17,565 nucleotides of DNA from CAYPHJ01 sp964410485 (GTDB taxonomy: Bacteria; Desulfobacterota; Binatia; UBA9968). The notes beneath the pieces were generated by a model. It made no database searches. It was not told the DNA's origin and was given only the letters and a program-made list of their open reading frames with translations. Position 1 is the stretch's first letter. Each line of letters opens with the position of its first letter. The stretch spans positions 1 to 17,565 of the forward strand of contig CAYPHJ010000095.1 of assembly GCA_964410485.1 (NCBI GenBank). The letters are read 5' to 3'. The position numbers were made by a program, and so were the translations under genes. Of this stretch, positions 7,083 through 12,604 are shown piece after piece.

Positions 7083-7117
7083 CATCGGCTGTGGTGTACC
7101 TTGGTACATGAATTACT
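7083..7117. repeat. 36-bp direct repeat R3, copy 1, with internal palindrome
   Basis: Matches 7220-7255 at 33 of 36 positions, with one 1-nt insertion in the second copy. Each copy carries a palindrome, here TGTACC-TT-GGTACA (7095-7108). The copies lie about 0.3 and 0.2 kb upstream of the sigma-54-type promoter at 7401, so the palindromes could be activator sites, or simply part of a dispersed repeat. Confidence 0.65.
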
Positions 7118-7164
7118 CTTATGAAACTGTGACTACACACAAATCCCCGCGTCCTGCGGCCGGC

Positions 7165-7181
7165 CCCCTTTGCCAAAGGGG
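7165..7181. repeat. Perfect short hairpin
   Basis: CCCCTTTG-C-CAAAGGGG: 8-bp arms around a single base (the physical loop would be larger). It lies between the two R3 copies. A near-palindrome of this type is a common bacterial intergenic sequence; function unknown. Confidence 0.5.
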
Positions 7182-7219
7182 ATCTTATCGGCGCGATACC
7201 AACTACTTGGGGCTCCTTT

Positions 7220-7255
7220 CATCCGCTGTGTTGTACCTTTGGTACATGAATTACT
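7220..7255. repeat. 36-bp direct repeat R3, copy 2, with internal palindrome
   Basis: Second copy of R3, with palindrome TGTACC-TTT-GGTACA at 7232-7246. It runs directly into R2 copy 2, showing that R2 and R3 are joined here but not at 5988, where R2 stands without R3. Confidence 0.65.
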
Positions 7256-7290
7256 TTGCGGGGAGACAATCTGATTTGGTTGCGTGCGTC
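7256..7290. repeat. Dispersed intergenic repeat R2, copy 2
   Basis: Matches 5988-6022 at 32 of 35 positions (TTGCGGGGAGACAAT then TTTGGTTGCG). Located about 110 bp upstream of the promoter for the gene pair at 7474. Confidence 0.75.
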
Positions 7291-7400
7291 CGGCTGGCCG
7301 CCCTGATGTCTGTCTCGGTTTCGAGAGCAGTTAATCTCCTTCTAATGCAACACTGACACAAGCACTCGCAAGCCCATGAGAAAACCGCGACGAAACTCCG

Positions 7401-7417
7401 CTGGCATATTCCTTGCG
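7401..7417 (+). promoter_or_regulatory. Sigma-54-type promoter for unknown gene pair
   Basis: CTGGCATATTCCTTGCG: GG (7403-7404) and GC (7415-7416) are exactly 10 nt apart, with consensus TGGCA and TTGC. Transcription would start near 7428, giving a leader of about 46 nt to the ATG at 7474. This is one of the two best matches to the RpoN consensus in the window. Confidence 0.6.
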
Positions 7418-7473
7418 CATGCTACCGAGGCAAAGACTTCCGGACCAGCCGGGCTGCTTTGTTGGAGGAATCC

Positions 7474-8097
7474 ATGGACACAATAACTCTCATCGCTATT
7501 GTTATTGCCTTGATCGTCATTACCTTCGGAGCATGGTTTGCTTGGCACCAGCTCAGGACAAAGCGTCTGAGGGAACAGTTTGGCCCTGAGTACGACAGAA
7601 CGGTGACGCGGCTGAACAGCCGCGAGGTGGCCGAAAGGGAGCTTCGCGAACGTCAAGATCGTGTAACCCGGTTCAACATTGTCGCCCTTTCTGCGGAGCA
7701 ATATCGAGGTTATCGAATACAGTGGGATGGCGTGCAGGCACAATTTGTTGATGATCCTCAAGGAGCGGTGAACGAAGCCCACTCACTCATTCAGGAAGTC
7801 ATGCGCAAGAGAGGCTACCCGGTCAGCGATTTCGAGCAGGCCGCCGCGGACTTATCAGTCGAACACCCACGCGTCGTCGAGAACTATCGCGCCGCTTATG
7901 TCGTGGCAGAACGGAACAAAAGCGGGGACGCCGACACGGAAGACTTGCGCCAAGCTTTTGTTCACTACCGAGCGCTTTTCGATGATCTGCTGGAAAGGAA
8001 AGATTCCACGGTACCCGAGAGAGAGCCGGGCGTTGGACAGCGGATAAGACGATTGGGCTCTAAACGAACGAGCAAAAAAGGAGGCTTACGAGCATGA
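7474..8097 (+). CDS. Membrane-anchored conserved protein, unknown function
   Basis: Encodes 207 aa. The ATG at 7474 is chosen because GGAGG (7464-7468) precedes it by 5 nt. One N-terminal transmembrane segment (about 4-24) is followed by LREQFGPEYDRTV (32-44), a charged coiled-coil-like stretch (45-65), then a helical module with WDGVQAQFVDDPQGAV (84-99) and TEDLRQAFVHYRALFDDLL (155-173). The tail is basic. I recognise the phrases as a conserved family of uncharacterised proteins, not a known enzyme. The soluble region most likely faces the cytoplasm, given the charged residues after the helix. It overlaps the next gene by 4 bp (ATGA), and that gene carries a shortened copy of the same module. 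A sigma-54-type promoter precedes it. No catalytic motif was seen. Confidence 0.85.
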   Translation: MDTITLIAIVIALIVITFGAWFAWHQLRTKRLREQFGPEYDRTVTRLNSREVAERELRERQDRVTRFNIVALSAEQYRGYRIQWDGVQAQFVDDPQGAVNEAHSLIQEVMRKRGYPVSDFEQAAADLSVEHPRVVENYRAAYVVAERNKSGDADTEDLRQAFVHYRALFDDLLERKDSTVPEREPGVGQRIRRLGSKRTSKKGGLRA

Positions 8098-8495
8098 ACC
8101 ATACTCAGGACCGAAAACTAACGACAGAAGACGTTGCCGGAGCTACGCACGGCCGAGGTACCGAAGCCATTGCCCGTCCGGCTCAAGAAGAGAACCTTCG
8201 GACGGATGGGCCATCGAGTTCGGAGTTAAGCCCGTTATTTTCCCAAGACGAAGAGCAGAATTTCCGGGCTCAGTGGAAAGAAGTCCAGACGGGGTTTGTG
8301 GATGAGCCGCGGCGGGCGGTTGAGCAGGCCGATGAGCTCGTTGCGCAGCTGATGCAACGCTTGGCAGAAAGCTTTTCACAACAGAGAAGCAGCCTTGAAA
8401 AACAATGGGAGAAGTCAGAGGAGGTCTCGACGGAAGATTTGCGCCTTGCGCTTAGACGCTACCGCTCCTTCTTTGACCGGCTCCTGTCGATTTAA
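8094..8495 (+). CDS. Soluble paralogue of preceding protein, unknown function
   Basis: Encodes 133 aa with no signal or membrane segment. Residues 1-50 are polar and probably disordered. Residues 57-133 repeat the module of the upstream protein: WKEVQTGFVDEPRRAV (61-76) parallels WDGVQAQFVDDPQGAV, and TEDLRLALRRYRSFFDRLL (113-131) parallels TEDLRQAFVHYRALFDDLL. About 20 residues fewer separate the two motifs than in the partner. GGAGG (8080-8084) lies 9 nt before the ATG, and the start overlaps the upstream stop in ATGA, so the genes are translationally coupled. A shared fold suggests the two proteins interact or compete for one partner. Function unknown. Confidence 0.85.
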   Translation: MNHTQDRKLTTEDVAGATHGRGTEAIARPAQEENLRTDGPSSSELSPLFSQDEEQNFRAQWKEVQTGFVDEPRRAVEQADELVAQLMQRLAESFSQQRSSLEKQWEKSEEVSTEDLRLALRRYRSFFDRLLSI

Positions 8496-8512
8496 CGCAT
8501 GCGGCGTCTGGA

Positions 8513-8583
8513 GTTCAATGTTCCAAAGTTCAAATGTCCAAAGCGTCATCAGTCGCTTGAACCTTGAAGCTGGGACGTTGAGC
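8513..8583. terminator. Imperfect hairpin between convergent genes
   Basis: The arms 8513-8525 (GTTCAATGTTCCA) and 8571-8583 (TGGGACGTTGAGC) pair at 10 of 13 positions; all three exceptions are G-U-compatible on one strand. The inner left arm carries 8-bp-phased GTTCCAAA/GTTCAAAT/GTCCAAAG units. It fills the gap between two convergent genes, so a bidirectional terminator role is plausible, though no T-run follows. Confidence 0.4.
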
Positions 8584-8591
8584 TCCGGCAA

Positions 8592-9416
8592 CTAGGGCGT
8601 TTTCTTTTCATTCTCGGCCTCACCTGCTGCCGTCCAGTCAGCCGTCTCCTGAGGGGTCATTTTTCCGCTCGGCTCGAGACGACCGTCTTTGTACCCCCAC
8701 TCTTCGACATCGACAATATACTGCATTCTCGAAAGCAAGGGACCGCGACACAATTCCCCCTTGGAGCCTGGTTGGTCGATTTCGAGGTGCAGGCGCACGA
8801 GCAACTCGCGCATCACCTGCGCGGGAATGCGGAGCCGATCACGCGGGTAAATATAGCCAAACAGGATCAGATGACTGAGTAGAACGCGCCAATGGGGGCC
8901 AAAACGACGAAGCAACCGGTGCCAGTCGAGTCGTGGTCCGCATTTCAGCAAAAGGTGAACGACGTCACTGCCATCATATCGCTCGCGTTCCATTACAAAG
9001 GCCTTGGACCAGATCATCTCTTCGACTGGGCTAAAAAGGACAGGCAACCCAAATTCAATTCCTCTGACGGCGTGCTCAAACCAGACATCGTCTACCTGGC
9101 ACAGGCCGTTGCCGGAGCTAAATATAACGTCAATGAACTGATCACCGCAAAAGATCTTTCCAAGCCAATGATGAAATGTCAGTTCAGCGCGAAACCCCGC
9201 GGCCTCCGCAATTTCAAAAACCCTACCCAGATCAGAACGCTTGACGAAAATATCAAGATCTTTAATGGTTCGACCAACACCGGTATGAAATTCGAAAGCA
9301 AAGCCCCCGCCCAACAGAAATGGAAGCCCCGCTTGGTTCAATACGGAGACCACCCGGCTGTAAAAATCGTGCGAGTCGAGTTCTCTAACTGGAGCTGGTG
9401 CCGCGTTCTTTGACAT
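8592..9416 (-). CDS. Nucleotidyltransferase-fold protein
   Basis: Encodes 274 aa. The N-terminal half shows the pol-beta nucleotidyltransferase signature: LLGGGFAFEFHTGVGRTIKDL is interrupted by GGG (36-38), then metal-binding DLD (53-55) and a third acidic residue in FIDVIF (Asp96). A helical second half follows (about 130-235), with EEMIWSKAFVMERERYDGSD (132-151) as in uncharacterised AbiEii/MNT-like transferases. All three acidic positions are present, so catalysis is possible; the substrate (tRNA, protein or small molecule) is unknown. The start overlaps the end of the metallophosphoesterase gene by 32 bp, implying coupled expression. The ribosome-binding site is weak, consistent with coupling. 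The tail from about 250 is polar and Lys/Glu-rich. Confidence 0.8.
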   Translation of the reverse strand: MSKNAAPAPVRELDSHDFYSRVVSVLNQAGLPFLLGGGFAFEFHTGVGRTIKDLDIFVKRSDLGRVFEIAEAAGFRAELTFHHWLGKIFCGDQFIDVIFSSGNGLCQVDDVWFEHAVRGIEFGLPVLFSPVEEMIWSKAFVMERERYDGSDVVHLLLKCGPRLDWHRLLRRFGPHWRVLLSHLILFGYIYPRDRLRIPAQVMRELLVRLHLEIDQPGSKGELCRGPLLSRMQYIVDVEEWGYKDGRLEPSGKMTPQETADWTAAGEAENEKKTP

Positions 9417-10158
9417 TGTCGCTGCGATCGATTTCTATGATTTTAAAAGGAGCACCGCCTCCACCTTTAAAATGTAAGAGAGGCTTGGCTACGTTATATA
9501 CAGGAGCCCCGCCTTTTGTGCGCCCCTCTAATGTCCCGCGATGAGCATGACCGTGGAACACGGCAGTGACGGAATACCGGTTCAAAGGTTCCTCTAGCCG
9601 GCTGGAACCGAGAAAAGGAATGATCTCCTCGGGTTCTCCCACGACCGTTTCGATGATTGGCGAATAGTGCAGCACGGCTATCCGGGTACTGGTTCGCAAA
9701 GCCGCAAGCGCAGATTCTAGTTTTAAAGCTTCCTCCACTGCTTCACGGACGAAGTTCTTGATAACCAGTTCCCCCCAGGGTTGTAGCGCCTTATCACCAA
9801 AACCGCCGGCAAATCCTTTAACCCCAGCAAAACCAATGCCGTCAATTTTACAGGAGCGGCCGTCCAGGATATTGACGCCGGCATCCGAGAGAATGGCCTC
9901 GACTTCCGATGCCTTGCCACATTCGAAATCATGATTGCCCAGAACGGCCACTATGGGAACTTTAAGACTCGCGGTCTCGCGCGCCAGGACCTGTGCTTCT
10001 TCTGGCATTCCGGAATCGCACAGGTCCCCACCGAAGACCAAGATATCCGCGTGGCTTGCCATGCTCGAAAGGAGGTTACGGATCTCGTCGCCGGATTTCT
10101 TTGTACAATGAAGATCTGCTACAGCGGCCACCCGCACCCGGTTGTGTTTTTCATCCAT
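9385..10158 (-). CDS. Calcineurin-like metallophosphoesterase
   Basis: Encodes 257 aa from the ATG at 10158, preferred because GGAG lies 5 nt upstream; ATG at 10161 and TTG at 10170 are in-frame alternatives. The five metal-ligand motifs are present in order: DLH (15-17), GGDLCD (43-48), GNHD (74-77), LHYSP (163-167) and GHAH (203-206). This is a soluble dimetal phosphohydrolase of the calcineurin-like superfamily. The compact length and the fold resemble small phosphodiesterases or phosphatases; no DNA exonuclease partner (SbcC) is nearby. It is the first gene of a two-gene unit with the overlapping nucleotidyltransferase, so the pair may add and remove a nucleotide or phosphate from one substrate. 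That link is inference. Confidence 0.88.
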   Translation of the reverse strand: MDEKHNRVRVAAVADLHCTKKSGDEIRNLLSSMASHADILVFGGDLCDSGMPEEAQVLARETASLKVPIVAVLGNHDFECGKASEVEAILSDAGVNILDGRSCKIDGIGFAGVKGFAGGFGDKALQPWGELVIKNFVREAVEEALKLESALAALRTSTRIAVLHYSPIIETVVGEPEEIIPFLGSSRLEEPLNRYSVTAVFHGHAHRGTLEGRTKGGAPVYNVAKPLLHFKGGGGAPFKIIEIDRSDNVKERGTSSS

Positions 10159-10419
10159 CATGACTCCCAAAGTAAGTTCGAAGGCACCTAAAGTTCGCCG
10201 TTTGAGCCCTACACAATTATGTTACCACAGGCCGGGCTCTGGCAAAGGCATGCCAGCGGCGCGCCTGTCTTACAGCCGGGAACAATGTCCCAATTGTGGT
10301 GCAACTCTGGGCGGCGGCTACTGTGCAGCAACTCTCGGCCCCGATACATTCCCGTCCTATTTTCAAGACCAGCGGGCGCGAGGTATGACGTAAACAAGAG
10401 CTTGGCACCGGATTTTCTC

Positions 10420-10435
10420 TGGCACGTTCTTTGAA
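10420..10435 (+). promoter_or_regulatory. Sigma-54-like promoter for lipoprotein gene
   Basis: TGGCACGTTCTTTGAA has a perfect -24 half (TGGCACG) and correct spacing, but the -12 dinucleotide is GA, not GC. Transcription would start near 10445, leaving about 20 nt before the GTG start. The single mismatch falls at an important base, so this is the weakest of the five sites. Confidence 0.35.
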
Positions 10436-10466
10436 CCAGCTCTGCTACAGAAAGGAGGGGTGGGCA

Positions 10467-11153
10467 GTGAACCAGCTGAATCGATTCAATCGCACGTTGC
10501 TGCTTGCGGTGGCGATTAGTTTGGCCGGCGTCGTTGGTTGCATGCCTTGGGGCACGGCAACTCAGAGGGCGACAAAACCTACGCTGGATGAGGTGCGACT
10601 AGGACGGGTCATGGGCGCACCGGCATTGGATTTGGCTTTAGCGCCTCCCGAAGTTCGCGCCCAAGTATTACGGATTGATCCGATCGCTCGAGCCGTTCAG
10701 GTACGAACCGACGATGGTCGAACAGAAGTTTTATTGTACGATGTTAATCGGACGAGAGTGCTTTATCACGGATCGACTTATAGCGCTGCGAGTCTACAAT
10801 CCGGCGATATCGTTGCCTTCAGACCGCCGCCGCGCGACCGAGAAATCGACGTGATTCGCATTCAACAACCGGTGCAGGCTCGCGCGGACCGTCCGGTGCT
10901 GGCGCGGCCCGCTGCGCCACCGCGCGCTGACGTGATCGAGGGCACAGTGGACAGGGTTTATCACGACCGCGGGGTGTTCGAGGTGATTCCTCGCGCGAGT
11001 CGTGCAGTCACCGTGTCGCTGCCGTTTAATGCCACACCCGCCGATATCGAAAACTTTCGACGGCTGCGTCCCGGCGATCATGTGCGCATCGAGGGCGAAT
11101 TCGTCAATCCTGAGACTGTCCAGCTCGTTTCCTTCCTGCCGCGGACGCGGTGA
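10467..11153 (+). CDS. Outer-envelope lipoprotein with two beta-rich repeats
   Basis: Encodes 228 aa. The GTG at 10467 is chosen because AAGGAGG (10452-10458) precedes it by 8 nt; an in-frame ATG at 10431 is unlikely because it falls inside the predicted promoter. A basic N-terminus and hydrophobic stretch end in lipobox VVGC, giving a lipidated Cys25. The mature part holds two similar beta-rich units, about 60-120 (VRAQVLRIDPIARAVQVRTD through SGDIVAFRPP) and 155-225 (VIEGTVDRVYHDRGVFEV through GDHVRIEGEF), each ending with a G-D-x-V motif as in OB-fold or DUF5666-like domains. A Pro/Ala-rich linker joins them. Ser/Met after Cys do not give inner-membrane retention in the enterobacterial rule, so outer membrane is expected. 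Function unknown. Confidence 0.82.
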   Translation: MNQLNRFNRTLLLAVAISLAGVVGCMPWGTATQRATKPTLDEVRLGRVMGAPALDLALAPPEVRAQVLRIDPIARAVQVRTDDGRTEVLLYDVNRTRVLYHGSTYSAASLQSGDIVAFRPPPRDREIDVIRIQQPVQARADRPVLARPAAPPRADVIEGTVDRVYHDRGVFEVIPRASRAVTVSLPFNATPADIENFRRLRPGDHVRIEGEFVNPETVQLVSFLPRTR

Positions 11154-11170
11154 AAAGCCCTCGGGAAGGA

Positions 11171-11233
11171 CTGGAGTGCTGAAGTGATGGAGTCATGGAG
11201 ACATGTCTTCAACCGATGCTCCAGTACTCCAAT
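11171..11233. repeat. GGAG-phased hairpin repeat, copy A
   Basis: The left arm has 8-bp-phased units GGAGTGCT, GAAGTGAT, GGAGTCAT and GGAGACAT (11173-11204). The right arm (11216-11232) carries complementary CTCC units. It lies between convergent genes (lipoprotein and amidohydrolase), where it could terminate both. Related elements occur at 12358-12422 and 14775-14844. Confidence 0.6.
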
Positions 11234-11253
11234 TCGCTGGGTGGGCCGCTAGC

Positions 11254-12330
11254 TCAGGGCAGTGCAAAAAGCGCCTTGGGGTTGTGACACGCGATTTTCT
11301 CGTACTGCGCGTCAGTAATCGTGCCCATCTGCTTTAGATTGCGCAGCGCTTCAATCTCCGTGGATTGATCGTTGTGGCCGTAGTCGGTGCCGATCGTGAT
11401 GTTATCTTCGCCCGAATATTTGAGAATGTAATCCACATCGTCGTCGGTCTGGCACGACACATACTGACGATATTGTTTCAGCGGGTTTTCCGGTAGCTTC
11501 TTTGCCTGCGCTCCCCAGCGCCGCTGCAGGTCTTTTACAACATAGGGAATCCATTGCGCTGCCGCTTCCGCCCAATGGAAGCGGAGCTGCGGAAACATCT
11601 CCGGTAACCCTCCCATGATGACCGACTGAAATGCGCCAATCACAGGGATACGAAATTTCCAGAAGCTTCCGCCGCCATTGTATTGTGAGACGAGATCGAC
11701 CACCTCGGGATTGCCATTACCGACGTGCACACCTACGGCCAAACTGAGCCGACTGATCGCTTCGTACAGCGGATAGAAATAGGGGTGGGTGATCAGGCGG
11801 TGCCCCTCTATTCCACGCATGAAAACGCCGCAGGCGCCGTGCTCTTTGCAGAACCCGAGCTCTTCCAGCGATGCGTCCATATCGAGCAGCGGCAAAACGC
11901 AAATCCAGCGCAGCCGCCCGTGACCTTGTTTGTAAATATCAGCCAGCCAGCGGTTGTACCCTTTGCAAATAGCAATCTCCCACTCCGGCTTGTCGGTGAC
12001 TTGCTCGATGAAGATGGTCGGGTAAAGCACCTGGATGTCGATCCCTAGCTCCTCCATGTGTCGCAGCCGCGCGGGGACGTTTTCCATCTCGCGCGTTTCG
12101 CGTGGCGTCTGCATGACTCGGCCCGTGCGTTGCGAGACGTCCTCAAGCTGCTGGGCGGTCATTACAACACGCACCAGCCCGCGTATTTTGCCATCGATGA
12201 ACCAATACTCCCCGCCAGCTTCGCCGCTCGGCCGCACAATGCGCGGCCGATACTTTTGATCGGCCGGCTCCATGAAATCCCAAGTGTGTTCGCTTTCGAC
12301 AACGTGGGCATCGGAATCGATGGTCGGCAT
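11254..12330 (-). CDS. Amidohydrolase family metal-dependent hydrolase (ACMSD-like)
   Basis: Encodes 358 aa. The ATG at 12330 is preferred because AAAGGGG lies about 7-10 nt upstream; an in-frame extension to 12372 runs into a repeat. The TIM-barrel amidohydrolase-2 pattern is present: SDAH (6-9) at the first strand, VGVHVGNG (199-206, His202), FHWAEA (251-256, Glu255 position) and GTDYGHND (314-321, Asp316). Related enzymes decarboxylate or hydrolyse aromatic-ring cleavage products (the ACMSD and gamma-resorcylate decarboxylase group); a Zn or Mn ion in the cytoplasm is expected. The substrate cannot be named from sequence. DxH at the first strand is replaced by DAH, the usual form in this subgroup. 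Divergent to the cytochrome-like gene, with 274 bp between starts. Confidence 0.88.
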   Translation of the reverse strand: MPTIDSDAHVVESEHTWDFMEPADQKYRPRIVRPSGEAGGEYWFIDGKIRGLVRVVMTAQQLEDVSQRTGRVMQTPRETREMENVPARLRHMEELGIDIQVLYPTIFIEQVTDKPEWEIAICKGYNRWLADIYKQGHGRLRWICVLPLLDMDASLEELGFCKEHGACGVFMRGIEGHRLITHPYFYPLYEAISRLSLAVGVHVGNGNPEVVDLVSQYNGGGSFWKFRIPVIGAFQSVIMGGLPEMFPQLRFHWAEAAAQWIPYVVKDLQRRWGAQAKKLPENPLKQYRQYVSCQTDDDVDYILKYSGEDNITIGTDYGHNDQSTEIEALRNLKQMGTITDAQYEKIACHNPKALFALP

Positions 12331-12357
12331 CTTGGCACCCCTTTCGTACAAACAAGT

Positions 12358-12422
12358 GGAGTGTTGGAGCACTGGATTATAGGATTATTGGCGTGCTAAT
12401 GCATCCACCACTCCAACACTCC
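12358..12422. repeat. GGAG-phased hairpin repeat, copy B
   Basis: GGAGTGTTGGAG (12358-12369) and CTCCAACACTCC (12411-12422) are perfect 12-bp inverted arms around a 41-nt loop. Unlike copies A and C it lies in a divergent gap, upstream of both genes, so termination is not its obvious role here. Confidence 0.7.
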
Positions 12423-12461
12423 TTTGATCCGGTCAGTAACCCTATCACAGTCCTGCCGAGC

Positions 12462-12489
12462 TTGACACAAAGTATCCTGGTTCGATAGG
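12462..12489 (+). promoter_or_regulatory. Sigma-70-type promoter for haem-propeller gene
   Basis: A perfect -35 hexamer TTGACA (12462-12467) is followed after 16 nt by GATAGG (12484-12489), a weak -10. Transcription would start near 12496, giving a leader of about 109 nt. This contrasts with the sigma-54-type sites elsewhere in the window. Confidence 0.45.
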
Positions 12490-12543
12490 CTCCGATCGCA
12501 CAGGATGCGGTACTCTCCAGAGTTCAACGTCACATTAAAACTG

Positions 12544-12558
12544 GAACGTTCGACGTTC
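12544..12558. promoter_or_regulatory. Inverted repeat in leader, possible operator
   Basis: GAACGT-TCG-ACGTTC is a perfect 6-bp inverted repeat about 50 nt downstream of the predicted start of transcription. A second small hairpin, TTCCC/GGGAA (12560-12576), follows. Either could be an operator or a leader stem; no regulator is identified. Confidence 0.3.
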
Positions 12559-12604
12559 TTTCCCTGTAAATGGGAAACGAGAGCAGCAAAGGAAGGAGAA
12601 AAAT

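Larger units (their letters stand above)
6666..7473. other. Gene-free, repeat-rich intergenic region
   Basis: About 0.8 kb with no credible gene. Open frames here have skewed composition and cover the repeats. It contains a second copy of R1 and R2, a 14-bp direct repeat flanking a 250-bp segment, a multi-stem element, a pair of 36-bp direct repeats with internal symmetry, two short strong hairpins (7037-7057 and 7165-7181) and, at its end, a sigma-54-type promoter for the downstream gene pair. It looks like an accumulation site for short dispersed repeats. Confidence 0.7.

Noticed and set aside
7108..7356. Plus-strand open frame of 82 codons
   Set aside because: It is made of R3, a hairpin and R2 in series; no ribosome-binding site, and its reading AGRQS-LVA-V reappears in the other R2 copy.
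8892..9413. Plus-strand open frame of 173 codons opposite the nucleotidyltransferase gene
   Set aside because: It is antisense to a gene with clear family motifs, has no ribosome-binding site and no recognisable domain.
10242..10254. Possible sixth sigma-54-type promoter, minus strand, before the metallophosphoesterase gene
   Set aside because: TGGCA and TTGC are present, but GG and GC are only 9 nt apart. RpoN promoters are strict about the 10-nt spacing, so it is recorded as a near miss only.
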